Below are positions 8,383-17,433 of a DNA stretch of 64,000 nt, in pieces. The position numbers and the translations under genes were made by a program. Source of the stretch: Corallococcus macrosporus. Its GTDB lineage: Bacteria > Myxococcota > Myxococcia > Myxococcales > Myxococcaceae. Location: NCBI RefSeq assembly GCF_017302985.1, contig NZ_JAFIMU010000007.1:2805001-2869000 (forward strand), in the 5' to 3' direction. The notes beneath the pieces are model-generated. The model was not told the origin of the DNA, made no database searches, and saw only the letters and a program-made list of their open reading frames with translations. Within the stretch, counting starts at the first letter, position 1; every line of letters starts with the position of its first letter.

Positions 8383-9045
8383 ATGGTCTCGACGCAGTGG
8401 AAGCTGGGTGTGTCGCTGGTGTTCGTGTCGGCGGTGGCGTTCGCGCAGGAGGGCATCACCACGGGGGCGTTCCCGACGGAGCGGCGCAACGTGGTGACGG
8501 TGTCCGTGCCCCTCCAGAACCTGAATCAGCTGTCGTTGGAAGGAGAGCGCGTGCTGGGCGAGCGCTTCTCCGTGGGGCTGGGCGTGTTCGCGGCCTTCAA
8601 CCAGATGCGCTCGCGGTTCGCGGACCGCCAGCCAGGGGGCGTGGAGGGCTTCGACAGCAGCTACAACCAGTTCGGCCTCACGCCGTCGGTGCGCTTCTAC
8701 CTGACGGGACGGGCGCCCCAGGGACTGTGGGTGTCACCGCGCCTGGAGGCGGGCCTGGGGCACAGCAACAACGGCACGGTGTACAGCGCCGAGGTGGGCG
8801 CGCCGCCGGATGACAACCCCATGGACAGTTGGTTCGTGGGCGGGTCGGCGCTCGTCGGGTACAGCGTGGTGCTGGAGCCCGGCTTCACGCTGCAGGGCGG
8901 CGTGGGCTTCGGGGCCCGCCGTGAAGCGCTGGCCTACGACGCCTTGCGCCCGGGCGGGGACGGCATGCTCGAGCTGGCGCAGGTCGAGCAGTCCGTGTGG
9001 CAGCTCACCCAGCGCATCGTGCTCAACGTGGGCTGGGCCTTCTGA
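8383..9045 (+). CDS. Predicted outer-membrane beta-barrel-type protein
   Basis: A 220-residue exported protein. The signal peptide is residues ~1-20 (VSLVFVSAVAFAQ, cleavage after AFA or AQ). The mature part alternates polar and hydrophobic residues in strands separated by Gly/Asn/Asp turns and ends in an aromatic residue (NVGWAF), as OmpA/OMP beta-barrels do. I start at ATG 8383 because GGGGG lies ~9 bases upstream; an in-frame ATG at 8365 is the alternative. It lies just downstream of the sigma-54 promoter match, so expression may be developmental or starvation-linked. Function is unknown. Confidence 0.75.
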   Translation: MVSTQWKLGVSLVFVSAVAFAQEGITTGAFPTERRNVVTVSVPLQNLNQLSLEGERVLGERFSVGLGVFAAFNQMRSRFADRQPGGVEGFDSSYNQFGLTPSVRFYLTGRAPQGLWVSPRLEAGLGHSNNGTVYSAEVGAPPDDNPMDSWFVGGSALVGYSVVLEPGFTLQGGVGFGARREALAYDALRPGGDGMLELAQVEQSVWQLTQRIVLNVGWAF

Positions 9046-9047
9046 CG

Positions 9048-10535
9048 TCAGTGCGAGTCGGCCTGCGTGCTCACGGTCCACGGCGTGCGGGTGGTGTCCA
9101 CCATCAGGAGCTGGAGGTCCCAGCTTCCAGGCGCGGCGCCCGGCGTGTCGGTGGCGACGGCGAAGACGCGCGTGTCCGGCCGGGGCGTCACGGAGAAGCT
9201 CGTGCGCGGCGCGCGGTTGGCGTCGTTGGACGGCACCACGCCCAGCGTGACGGTGCCACCGGAAGGCAGCGGCAGGCCGTCCTGCGCGGTGGCGGTGGCG
9301 AAGGGCACGTCGAGGAAGGGCGCGTCCGGCAGCACGCGGCGCTCCGAGCCCAGCGGGCCCACGTCCACCGCGGGCGTGTTCGCGGCGGCGTGCACCCAGC
9401 GCAGGCGCAGGTTGGCGGGGTCCGGCGCGAAGCGGTCCGCGAGGGGCAGCAGCGTGAACTGCGACGCCGCCGGCCGGGGCGGCGCGAGGTAGCCCGCGGC
9501 GACCATCAGGTAGCGCTCGCCAGGAACGAGCGTTGGCGTCGTGGCCGTCACCACGGGGGTGCCCGTGGGGCGCTCCGAGCCAGGCGCGGCGGCGAAGAAG
9601 TCCAGCGTGTACGTGCCCGGAGGCACCTGGAGCGGCGAGGACAGCGCGCCGAAGGAGAGACCGCCGGACAGCTCGCGGTCGCTGGCGAAGAGGTCCAGCG
9701 CGGGCGCGTCCGGTGACGCGTGCAGCACGTACACCGTCGGATTCTGCCGCAGGATGGCCAGCGTGCCGTCGCGGCCCGCGGTGAGCAGCGAGAAGCCGTC
9801 GCCCGCGCGCGCGGGGGCGGACATGAGGCCGGTGGCGACGATGAGCGTGTCCGTGCCGGAGCCGGCCGCGGGCACGGTGAAGGACGTCAGCGCCTTGCCG
9901 CCCGTGCGAAGGCCCACCTGGAACGCGGCGCCCGAAGGCAGCACCCACGCCTCCTCACCGGAGTCCTTGAAGCGCGCGAGGGACTCCACCTCCACGGAGC
10001 CGTCGTTGCCCAGGTCCACGTCCACCGTGGGCGCGTCCGTGCCGGCGTTGACGACGCGCACGCGCGTCTGGCCGCCGTCCGCGGGCACGGTGTTGTCGCG
10101 CAAGAGCAGCGTGCGCAGCGCCGCGTCGGAGTCGGAAGAGGAGAAGGCGCCCGCGGCCACCACCGTCCAGCGCGACCCGGCCTCCATGCCCACCGGCTGG
10201 GACACGACGGGCCGCGAGTCCGCCGCCGCGCCCGCGGGCCGAAGCTCCACGGTGACGGCGCCCGCTTCGCGCGTGAGGTAGGGCGTGGTGGCGCCATAGG
10301 CCACGGCCCGGGCCACGGGCGTGGGGGTGCCAGCGAGGTAGACGTCCATCGCGGGCGCGCCCGGCGCGGCCTGCACGATGCGCAGCTGCGCCTGGGTGGG
10401 CGGCACGAGCACCGGGCCGTCCTGCGTGGGAGGCGTGTTGGAGTCCTCCGCCGAGCCGCCTCCGCACGCGGGCGCGAGCACCCCCAGCGACGTGAGCGCG
10501 ACGACCAGCAGTGTCTTCCCCCGCATCCAGGCCAT
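9048..10535 (-). CDS. DUF4397-repeat lipoprotein
   Basis: A 495-residue lipoprotein: signal peptide with lipobox LAPAC (~Cys24), then repeated DUF4397 modules. Each carries the pattern of a strand plus 'APxxDVYLAG / TPxVDVDLG / APALDLFAS / TPAVDVGPL', seen near residues 57, 160, 270 and 385. DUF4397 domains are beta-sandwich modules in surface lipoproteins of myxobacteria and other bacteria, with no defined activity. GGAGGGG lies 8 bases before ATG 10535, although the frame is open to 10775. It ends 2 bases from the convergent barrel-protein gene. Confidence 0.88.
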   Translation of the reverse strand: MAWMRGKTLLVVALTSLGVLAPACGGGSAEDSNTPPTQDGPVLVPPTQAQLRIVQAAPGAPAMDVYLAGTPTPVARAVAYGATTPYLTREAGAVTVELRPAGAAADSRPVVSQPVGMEAGSRWTVVAAGAFSSSDSDAALRTLLLRDNTVPADGGQTRVRVVNAGTDAPTVDVDLGNDGSVEVESLARFKDSGEEAWVLPSGAAFQVGLRTGGKALTSFTVPAAGSGTDTLIVATGLMSAPARAGDGFSLLTAGRDGTLAILRQNPTVYVLHASPDAPALDLFASDRELSGGLSFGALSSPLQVPPGTYTLDFFAAAPGSERPTGTPVVTATTPTLVPGERYLMVAAGYLAPPRPAASQFTLLPLADRFAPDPANLRLRWVHAAANTPAVDVGPLGSERRVLPDAPFLDVPFATATAQDGLPLPSGGTVTLGVVPSNDANRAPRTSFSVTPRPDTRVFAVATDTPGAAPGSWDLQLLMVDTTRTPWTVSTQADSH

Positions 10536-10868
10536 GTCGAAGTCCCCTCCTCGGCGGGCCGCGGACGCGGCTCGGCACCGATGTCGACAGGGGTAAGGGT
10601 GGGCATCACCTCCACGCGGGCGAACCCCCACGCAAGGGCCACTGTCCACCTCCGACGGTGTGCACCGGTGCACGTCACAACCCCCGGTCATCACGGGCGC
10701 GTGGGGCTCCCCGCGGACGGCGGGTGCGATCACCGCCCGAGCCGTCCCGCCTGCCCGGCCGCCGCACCGCATCACCTCCGCTGTTCAACAGACGTCATCG
10801 CGCGGGTGGGCGGAACGGCGTGCGTGGATGCCGGGAAGGGCGACGGCGCTGGTAGGGTCCGCGGCACC
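10536..10868. other. Divergent promoter region with palindrome
   Basis: This 333-base noncoding stretch lies between the divergent DUF4397 lipoprotein and S9 peptidase genes. It must hold promoters for both. No confident -10/-35 pair is visible. Its one clear element is the 14-base palindrome annotated at 10660-10673. Confidence 0.6.
10660..10673. promoter_or_regulatory. Perfect 14-base palindrome, possible operator
   Basis: GTGCACCGGTGCAC is a perfect inverted repeat with no spacer, located centrally between two divergent genes. Its position suits a dimeric repressor or activator site. It is short and GC-rich, so chance is not excluded. Confidence 0.4.
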
Positions 10869-12902
10869 ATGACCCTCGCGTCCCTTCCGCTCATCGTGTC
10901 CCTGCTCGCGGCGCAGACGCCCGCGCCCGCGCCGTCGAAGCCGCCCCCCGCGCCCGCCGCCGCGAAGGCGCCGTCCGCCGTCCCCGGCATCGCCCCGCTG
11001 CCGGGCCTGCCCAACCTGTGGGCCAGCGGCGTGCCGCCCGTGCCTCCCGCGCTCTCCCAGCGCGTGCAGCAGTACCTGGAGTCCCGCTCCGCGCAGTTGT
11101 TGGACGTGACGGGGGACGGCCAGCAGGTGCTCGTCTCCACGCGCTTCGCGGACGTGAACCAGTTGCACGTGGTGGAGATGCCGCTGGGCGCGCGCACGCA
11201 GCTCACCTTCACGAAGGAGCCCATCAACCGGGCGCGCTTCCTGCCGGGCAACCCGCGGATCATCTTCTACCTCCAGGACACGGGCGGCGGAGAGTTCTTC
11301 CAGGTGCTCAAGCTGGACCGGCGCACGGGCCGCTCGGAGCTGCTGACGGACGGCAAGAGCCGGCATGAAGAGCTGGTGGTGTCACGTGACGGGAAGTGGC
11401 TCGCGTACGCGGGCACGGGCCGCAACGGCAAGGACACCGACGTGTACGTGGCGCCCACGGCGGACCCCAAGCAGGCGAAGCGGGTGACGGAAGCGGAAGG
11501 CAGCTGGGCGCCGGCGGAGTTCTCCAGCGACGGCACGAAGCTGCTCGTGCGCCAGTTCCGCGCGGCGGACGACTCGGACCTGAGCGTGGTGGACCTGAAG
11601 ACGAACACGCGCACGCAGCTGACGCCCAAGGAGGGCAAGGGCAGCGTGGACGCCGCCGTCTTCACGCACGACGGGCAGGGCGTGTACGTGTCCACGGACC
11701 GCTACAGCGACTTCGCGGAGGTGTACCGGCTGCCGCTCACGGGCGCGCCCCCGGCGGCGCCTCAGTCGCTGACGAAGTCGGTGCGCTGGAACATCGATCG
11801 CCTGGAGCTGTCCCCGGACGGGCGCAAGCTGGCGGTGACCGCCAACGAGGAGGGCTATGGCCGGCTGTACCTCCTGGACACGCGCACGCAGGCGCTGACG
11901 CCGGTGGAGACACCGCGCGGGGTGATTTCGCAGCTCCGCTTCCCGGCGAAGCGGTCGGACCGGGTGGCGTTCTCCCTGTCGTCCGCGCGCGTGCCGCTGG
12001 ACGTCTTCACGGTGGACCTGGGCACGAAGAAGACCACGCGCTGGACGCGCTCGGAGGTCGGCGGGTTGGATCCGGAGACGTTCGTGGAGCCGGAGCTGGT
12101 GCGCTACCCGTCCACGGACGGTGTGAAGGTGCCCGCGTTCCTCTACCTGCCCAGCAACGCGAAGGGGAAGGTGCCGGTGGTGGTGGTGTTCCACGGCGGG
12201 CCGGAAGGCCAGAGCCAGCCGAGCTTCAGCTCGCAGATCCAGATCATGACGAAGGAGCTGGGGCTGGCGGTGCTGTTGCCCAACGTGCGCGGCTCGGAGG
12301 GCTACGGCAAGGCGTACCGCGCGATGGATGACGGCGTGAAGCGCGAGGCGAGCCTGGCGGACATCGGGGCCACGCTGGACTTCGTCGCCTCGCGGCCGGA
12401 GCTGGACGCGGCGCGCGTGGGCGTCTACGGCGGCTCGTACGGCGGCTACATGACGCTGGCGACGGTGGCGTTCTTCCCGGAGCGCATCAAGGCGGCGGTG
12501 GACGTGGTGGGCATCTCGTCCCTGCCGTCGTTCCTGCAGAACACGCAGGCGTACCGGCGCGACCTGCGGCGCGCGGAGTACGGTGACGAGCGCGACCCGG
12601 CGGTGCGCAAGGTGCAGGAGCGCATCTCGCCGCTGGGGTCGGTGGACAGGATTCGCGCGGCGCTCTTCGTGCAGCAGGGAGCGAACGACCCGCGCGTGCC
12701 GCAGTCGGAGGCGGAGCAGATCGTCCAGGCGGTGCGCAAGAAGGGCTCGGACGTCTGGTACCTGCTGGCCACGGACGAGGGGCACGGGTTCCAGAAGAAG
12801 ACCAACCGGGACCTGGCCCAGACGACGGCGCTGATGTTCTTCGAGAAGCACCTGCTGGGCCCGGCCGCAGGGCAGGGGAGCGGGGCGGCGGGCGGAAAGT
12901 AG
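10869..12902 (+). CDS. S9 family (prolyl oligopeptidase-like) peptidase, exported
   Basis: A 677-residue peptidase with an N-terminal signal sequence (MTLASLPLIVSLLAAQTPAP) and a Pro/Ala-rich linker. A TolB/WD40-like propeller spans ~50-400 and an alpha/beta-hydrolase domain ~410-670. The catalytic triad is Ser523 (GGSYGGYM), Asp607 (ANDPRVP) and His639 (DEGHGF). Members cleave short peptides, often after Pro or as acyl/dipeptidyl peptidases. Export suggests a role in periplasmic or extracellular peptide use, fitting a predatory lifestyle (inference). ATG 10869 is chosen because the signal peptide starts there. Confidence 0.93.
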   Translation: MTLASLPLIVSLLAAQTPAPAPSKPPPAPAAAKAPSAVPGIAPLPGLPNLWASGVPPVPPALSQRVQQYLESRSAQLLDVTGDGQQVLVSTRFADVNQLHVVEMPLGARTQLTFTKEPINRARFLPGNPRIIFYLQDTGGGEFFQVLKLDRRTGRSELLTDGKSRHEELVVSRDGKWLAYAGTGRNGKDTDVYVAPTADPKQAKRVTEAEGSWAPAEFSSDGTKLLVRQFRAADDSDLSVVDLKTNTRTQLTPKEGKGSVDAAVFTHDGQGVYVSTDRYSDFAEVYRLPLTGAPPAAPQSLTKSVRWNIDRLELSPDGRKLAVTANEEGYGRLYLLDTRTQALTPVETPRGVISQLRFPAKRSDRVAFSLSSARVPLDVFTVDLGTKKTTRWTRSEVGGLDPETFVEPELVRYPSTDGVKVPAFLYLPSNAKGKVPVVVVFHGGPEGQSQPSFSSQIQIMTKELGLAVLLPNVRGSEGYGKAYRAMDDGVKREASLADIGATLDFVASRPELDAARVGVYGGSYGGYMTLATVAFFPERIKAAVDVVGISSLPSFLQNTQAYRRDLRRAEYGDERDPAVRKVQERISPLGSVDRIRAALFVQQGANDPRVPQSEAEQIVQAVRKKGSDVWYLLATDEGHGFQKKTNRDLAQTTALMFFEKHLLGPAAGQGSGAAGGK

Positions 12903-12920
12903 CCCCCGCTGCACGGGGGC
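12902..12920 (+). terminator. Hairpin after the S9 peptidase
   Basis: GCCCCCG and CGGGGGC form a 7-base-pair stem with a CTGCA loop, beginning inside the stop codon. A smaller CCGTG/CACGG hairpin follows directly. No T-run follows, so this is a weak or Rho-assisted terminator candidate. Confidence 0.5.
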
Positions 12921-13010
12921 CGTGCCACGGCCGATATGGCGGTCCTCCGGGGAAGTTACACATTGTGGATGTCAGTGAATGTGAAGGCTGTCTCCGGAGG
13001 ACCCAAGGTC

Positions 13011-13556
13011 ATGAAGCGCAACAGTCAGTCATTGCGTCGGGGAGTGGGAGTCCTGGCGGTGCTCGCCGGGGTGGGCGGCGCGTTCGCGGGCTCCGCGCAG
13101 GACCAGATCGCCCTCAGCGTCGCGCGGACGCAGTTCAACCTGCGGATGACGCCGGACAACGTGACGGGCCCCGAGTTCCAGGTGTCCCGTCTCCCCGGCG
13201 AGCTGCGCGGCCGCGTGGCGGACGTCCCGGTGGCGTTGAAGCTGGAGGACGAGACGGTGAAGGGCAACATCGGGTCCTCGGTGGTGAACCTGGACGTGAA
13301 GAAGGAAGGCGACACGGTGAAGGCGAAGGGCGGCTTCCAGGGGCGCCCGGTGACGCTGTCGCTGTCGCCGCAGGAGCTGACCATCTACGTGCGCGACTGC
13401 ACGTACCGGCTGAAGGCGAAGGAGCCGGGCCGCGTCTACGAAGGCCAGCGCAGCTGCGACCGCGCGTTCACGCCGCCCACGGTCATCACACTGCCGGACG
13501 CCTTCCTCGCGGCCTCGCCCGCGGAGCAGGCCTCGGTCCTGCTCCTGGCGCTGTAA
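13011..13556 (+). CDS. Small exported protein, unknown function
   Basis: A 181-residue protein with a signal peptide (basic start MKRNSQSLRR, hydrophobic core, AFAGSAQ cleavage region ~25-30). The mature part is beta-rich with alternating Lys/Glu/Val strands and two Cys (in RDCTY and RSCDR), which could form a disulfide. I choose ATG 13011 because GGAGG lies 10 bases upstream; in-frame starts at 12936 and 12969 lack this. No family recognised. Neighbours are a peptidase and a Cys-rich exported protein, so an envelope role is likely. Confidence 0.75.
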   Translation: MKRNSQSLRRGVGVLAVLAGVGGAFAGSAQDQIALSVARTQFNLRMTPDNVTGPEFQVSRLPGELRGRVADVPVALKLEDETVKGNIGSSVVNLDVKKEGDTVKAKGGFQGRPVTLSLSPQELTIYVRDCTYRLKAKEPGRVYEGQRSCDRAFTPPTVITLPDAFLAASPAEQASVLLLAL

Positions 13557-13601
13557 GCTCGTCGCCTCCCAGGAGGCGGTGATGAACGGCAGGCCCATCC
13601 G

Positions 13602-14597
13602 GTGAACCCGCGCAGGCTCTGCCTCCTCATCGCCTTCACCGCGTTCATCACCGCCGTGGGCACGGCGGTGTGGCTCGCGTGGCCCGGGCCGGACCTCACC
13701 TCGCAGGCGGACCTGTCGGATGACCCGGTCCACCTCCCGGACAGCGCCGGGAGCGAACCTCCCGACGTCGTCGTCCTGAGCAACGGCATCCGGCTGACGA
13801 ACGTCCCCTCCAACTGCCACGCGGACACCCGGGGCTCGCTCGTCTGCGAGGACCGCTGCGACGCGGACGCGGCGTGTCCCGCGGACTCCGTGTGCGCGCA
13901 CCACCGGGAGTTCGGCTTCCTCGACTGCCAGCCCCTGCACCGCTTCTGCGACGACGCGTCGGACTGCACCGCTTCCGACACCTGCCACCCCGTGGACACC
14001 TCCGCGTCCGGCCAGGTCCTCCGCCGCTGCGTGCCGCGCGGGACGCTGCGCGCGGGAGACCGCTGCACGGGCTACGCGCGGGAACTGGAAGGCAACTGCG
14101 CGCCAGGGCTCCTCTGCGTCCACGAGTTCTGCGGCCCGCCGTGCAACGTCCACGACGCGAACGCCTGTGCCACCGGCACCGAGTGCGCCCCCAATCCCTA
14201 CCGCGTCCTCGGCGCCTGCGTCCCCAGTTGCCGCGACCGCGCCTGTCCCCCGGGCGAGCGCTGCGAGACGGACTACCCAGGCGAAGTCCCCATCTGCCGC
14301 CCCTTCGTGGGCCCCGCCTGCCTGGACGCCGCGCCCTGCGCCGCCAATCAAGACTGCCTGCGAGGCTTCGCCGAGCCCACCCTCGAAACCGAGGCCTTCG
14401 AGTGCCGCACCCGCTGTGACGACAAGGCCCCGTGCGCGAAGGGCCTCACCTGCGACGAGACCAGCGGCTACTGCTTCCAGCCCTGCACCCGCGACACCGA
14501 CTGCGCCGCCCCCGAGCGCTGCCACGTCCTCCACCGCCGCGAGTCCCAGCGCGGCTGCGGCTTCATCGCCGAAGGACTCCCCGCCTTCCACCGCTAG
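13602..14597 (+). CDS. Cys-rich membrane-anchored or secreted protein
   Basis: A 331-residue protein starting at GTG. Residues ~5-27 form one hydrophobic segment (signal anchor or uncleaved signal peptide). The rest is dense in Cys, spaced in short EGF/Dickkopf-like runs such as CDADAACPADSVC, CDDASDCTASDTC, CARGL/CDDKAPCAKGLTC and CTRDTDCAAPERC. Such arrays are common in myxobacterial extracellular proteins and imply many disulfides. Function is unknown. Its stop codon shares the CTAG at 14594-14597 with the convergent histidine kinase. Just upstream, CGCCTC/GAGGCG (13563-13578) can form a small hairpin. Confidence 0.82.
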   Translation: MNPRRLCLLIAFTAFITAVGTAVWLAWPGPDLTSQADLSDDPVHLPDSAGSEPPDVVVLSNGIRLTNVPSNCHADTRGSLVCEDRCDADAACPADSVCAHHREFGFLDCQPLHRFCDDASDCTASDTCHPVDTSASGQVLRRCVPRGTLRAGDRCTGYARELEGNCAPGLLCVHEFCGPPCNVHDANACATGTECAPNPYRVLGACVPSCRDRACPPGERCETDYPGEVPICRPFVGPACLDAAPCAANQDCLRGFAEPTLETEAFECRTRCDDKAPCAKGLTCDETSGYCFQPCTRDTDCAAPERCHVLHRRESQRGCGFIAEGLPAFHR

Positions 14598-17167
14598 CCG
14601 CGCGGCAGCTCCACGATGAACGTGGAGCCCTCGCCCAGCACGCTCTCCACCTCGATGTGGCCGCCCATCGCCTCGACGATCTGGCGGGCGATCCACAACC
14701 CCAGCCCGAAGCCGCCGTAGTTGCGCTCGGATACGGCGCGCTCGAAGCGGTGGAACAGGCGCGGCAGGTGCTCCTTCGCGATGCCGATGCCGCCGTCCTT
14801 CACCCGCAGCCGTGCCCGGTCTCCTTCCGCCTCCAGCGACACGTGCACCGGGTTGCCCCGCCCGTACTTCAGCGCGTTGGAGAACAGGTTGGTGAAGACC
14901 TGATCCAACCGCAGCCGGTCCCACTGGCCGCGCACCTCCTGCGTCAGCGACAGCTCAAGCGGCGTCCCCGAGCGCGTGTACTCCGGCTCGAAGCGCTCGG
15001 CCACCTCGCGCACCAGCGCCCCCAGCTCTATGGGCTGCAGCACCAGCTCCAGCTTCCCCGCGCTCAGGCGCGACACGTCCAAGAGGTCGTTCACCAGCAG
15101 CGTCTGCCGCTTCACCTGCCGGTCCACCCGCTCCAGGCCGCGCTTGAGCCGCTCCGGATCCAGCCCCGCCCCGGACCGCGCCAGCCCCGCCAGCAGGCTC
15201 TGCACCTGGAGCTGCAGCGCGCTGATGGGCGTCTTCAGCTCATGGCTCGCGATGGACAGGAACTCCTCGCGCAGGCGGATGGCCTGACGCGCGTCCCGGT
15301 AGAGGCTCGCGTTGTCCAGCGCCAGCGCCGCCCGCCGCGCCAGCTCCTGCGCCAGCGCCAGGTCCTGCGCGTCATACGCCCGCTTCGACGTGACGAACGT
15401 CAGCGCCCCCAGCGTGTGCCCGCGCACCCGCAGCGGCACGCACAGGTACGCGCACGTCCCGCCCGCGCGCGCGCTCGCCGGGTCCGCCTCCGACAGCCCC
15501 GAGCGCGTCTCCGGCCTCCCGGACTGGATGACCCGCGCCACCACCGCGAGCCCCGGAGGCGGCACCTCGCCGTCCTCGCCGCCGCCCGCCGTGGCCACGC
15601 AGCGCACGCCGCCGGACTCGTCCTCCAGGAACACGCCGCACGCCTCCGCGTACTGCGGCACCGCCAGGTGCGCCACGCGCTCCAGCGTCTCCTCCTCCTC
15701 CAGGCTCCCCGCCAGCACGCCGCCGGCCTCCGCCAGGAAGCGCTGCGCCGCCTCGCCGCGCTGGCGCTCGGTGATGTCCACCATCACGATGAGGCACTGC
15801 GGCGGACCGCTCGCCGGGTGCACGCGCCCCGTCCACATGGCCACCTGCACCGCGCCGCCGTCGCGCCGCCGCGCCGCCAGGGGCGCGCCGTCCAGCACCG
15901 TGCCCCGCGTGGCGCGCTCCAGCCCGTGGCGGAACGCCTCCCAGTGCTCGGGAGGCACCGCCGGCAGCACCTTCCCCATCACCTCCTCCACCGTCCACCC
16001 CAGCATCCGCTCCGCGGCCGGATTCCACAGCCGCACCGTGCCGTCCGGATCCAGCAGCATGATGGCCGTGGGGCTCGCCTGGATGATGGCCTCCAGCGTC
16101 CCGTGCGCCTCGCGCAGCGCCGCCCGCGCCCGCTGCTCCCGCTCCAGGAGCCGCGCCCGCGCCAGCGCCTGCGCCGCGTGGTGCGCCACCAGTTGGAGGA
16201 AGGCCCGCTCGTCGTCGTCGAACCCGTGCGGCAGGCCGAAGGTGAACACCAGCGCCCCCAGCGCCCGGCCGTCCGCCACCAGCGGCAGGCACGCCGACGA
16301 GGGCGCCGGCCGCTCCGAGCCGGACAGCGCGTCCTCCGCCATCAGCCACACCGGCCGGGACTCGCGCAGCACCCGCGCCACCGGCGATTCCCCCTCCAGG
16401 GGCAGCCGCTTCAGCCGCTCCGCCGCGTCCGGCGAGCAGCCCGCGCAGCGCAGGAGCGTGGCGCTCGTGGACTCCGGCTCCACGCCCCACAGCGCCCCGG
16501 CCCTCGCGTCCGCCACCGCCAGCCCCTGCTCCAGCACCACCTCCGCCACGCGCGCCGCCGTGAGCGCCTCCGACAGCTCCGCGGTGACGTGCTGCAGCCG
16601 CGCGAGCCGCCCCGCGGCCACCTCCGCCGCCTGACGGGCCTTGCGCTCGGACGCGTACGCCCGGGCCACGTCCAGCGCCAGCGCGGCCCGGTCCGCCAGC
16701 TCCTGGAGCAGCAACTGCTCCCCGGACTCGAACGACTCGGACTCCGGCGCCTCCCGCCACACCGTCAGCGTGCCCAGCGCGCGCCCCCGCGCTCGCAGCG
16801 GCAGCACCAGCACCGCCTCCACGCTCTGGGCCTCGCCCGTGGCCAGCACCTCCGCCGCCACGCCCTCGTCCGCGCGGATGCGATGGGTGAACAGCGCCTG
16901 CAGCCGCACCCGCGCCTCCGGCACCGCCGCCGCGGACGCCACCGTGCGCAGCCACTGCCCATCCTCCGACAACAGCCGCAGCGCGCACGCGGTGCCCAGG
17001 AGCGGCACCACCAGCCCGCACAGCCGCTCCATCACCGCGGGGGGCTCCAGCGACGCGTCCGCCAGCAGCCGTGAAGCCTCCGCCAGCAGCGCCAGCCGCT
17101 CTTCGATTTCCGGAAGCCGCGCTCCGTACTGCCGCGCCTCCCCCAGCCTGGTTGCGACCATCGTCAT
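14594..17167 (-). CDS. Sensor histidine kinase with GAF and PAS domains
   Basis: An 857-residue soluble kinase. Apparent order: a GAF domain (~25-180), a second GAF (~190-350), PAS (~365-485, around SPTAIMLLDPDGTVRLWNPA), a third GAF (~490-630), HisKA (~632-700, H-box IASHELKTPI, His642), HATPase_c (~740-857, FTNLFSNALK, GLGLWIAR). It lacks a receiver, so it must signal to a separate response regulator. I choose ATG 17167 (MTM) since GGGGGG lies 7 bases upstream; the longer frame to 17359 has no such site. It is divergent from the kup gene. Multiple GAF domains suggest cytosolic sensing of a small ligand or redox state. Confidence 0.93.
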   Translation of the reverse strand: MTMVATRLGEARQYGARLPEIEERLALLAEASRLLADASLEPPAVMERLCGLVVPLLGTACALRLLSEDGQWLRTVASAAAVPEARVRLQALFTHRIRADEGVAAEVLATGEAQSVEAVLVLPLRARGRALGTLTVWREAPESESFESGEQLLLQELADRAALALDVARAYASERKARQAAEVAAGRLARLQHVTAELSEALTAARVAEVVLEQGLAVADARAGALWGVEPESTSATLLRCAGCSPDAAERLKRLPLEGESPVARVLRESRPVWLMAEDALSGSERPAPSSACLPLVADGRALGALVFTFGLPHGFDDDERAFLQLVAHHAAQALARARLLEREQRARAALREAHGTLEAIIQASPTAIMLLDPDGTVRLWNPAAERMLGWTVEEVMGKVLPAVPPEHWEAFRHGLERATRGTVLDGAPLAARRRDGGAVQVAMWTGRVHPASGPPQCLIVMVDITERQRGEAAQRFLAEAGGVLAGSLEEEETLERVAHLAVPQYAEACGVFLEDESGGVRCVATAGGGEDGEVPPPGLAVVARVIQSGRPETRSGLSEADPASARAGGTCAYLCVPLRVRGHTLGALTFVTSKRAYDAQDLALAQELARRAALALDNASLYRDARQAIRLREEFLSIASHELKTPISALQLQVQSLLAGLARSGAGLDPERLKRGLERVDRQVKRQTLLVNDLLDVSRLSAGKLELVLQPIELGALVREVAERFEPEYTRSGTPLELSLTQEVRGQWDRLRLDQVFTNLFSNALKYGRGNPVHVSLEAEGDRARLRVKDGGIGIAKEHLPRLFHRFERAVSERNYGGFGLGLWIARQIVEAMGGHIEVESVLGEGSTFIVELPRG

Positions 17168-17433
17168 GCCACGTCCCCCCGTTGCACCCGCCATGGGAAC
17201 ACGCCCCCGCCCGCCGCGCTCTGCGTCCCAGGTCCCGTCATCCCTGATTTCTGCGGATGCTCGACACCGACCCCCCTGAAGCGTTGGTGACGGGCACCCG
17301 CCTCGTTCCGCGGCCGGGCACCCCTGGGGGCAGGGGGCCAGGCGCGCACATGGGAACACCCCAAGCGGTTGGAAACCAAAGGAGCGTCACGGCAGTCGTT
17401 GCGGCGGGCCCGGGTTCGGCTAAAGCGGGGGCC

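Noticed and set aside
9720-10868. Upstream extension of the S9 peptidase frame
   Set aside because: No signal peptide or family similarity; it overlaps the DUF4397 gene and its promoter region. The signal peptide starts at 10869.
14432-17074. 880-codon plus-strand frame opposite the GAF/PAS kinase
   Set aside because: Composition is that of an antisense shadow; the kinase on the minus strand has clear domains.
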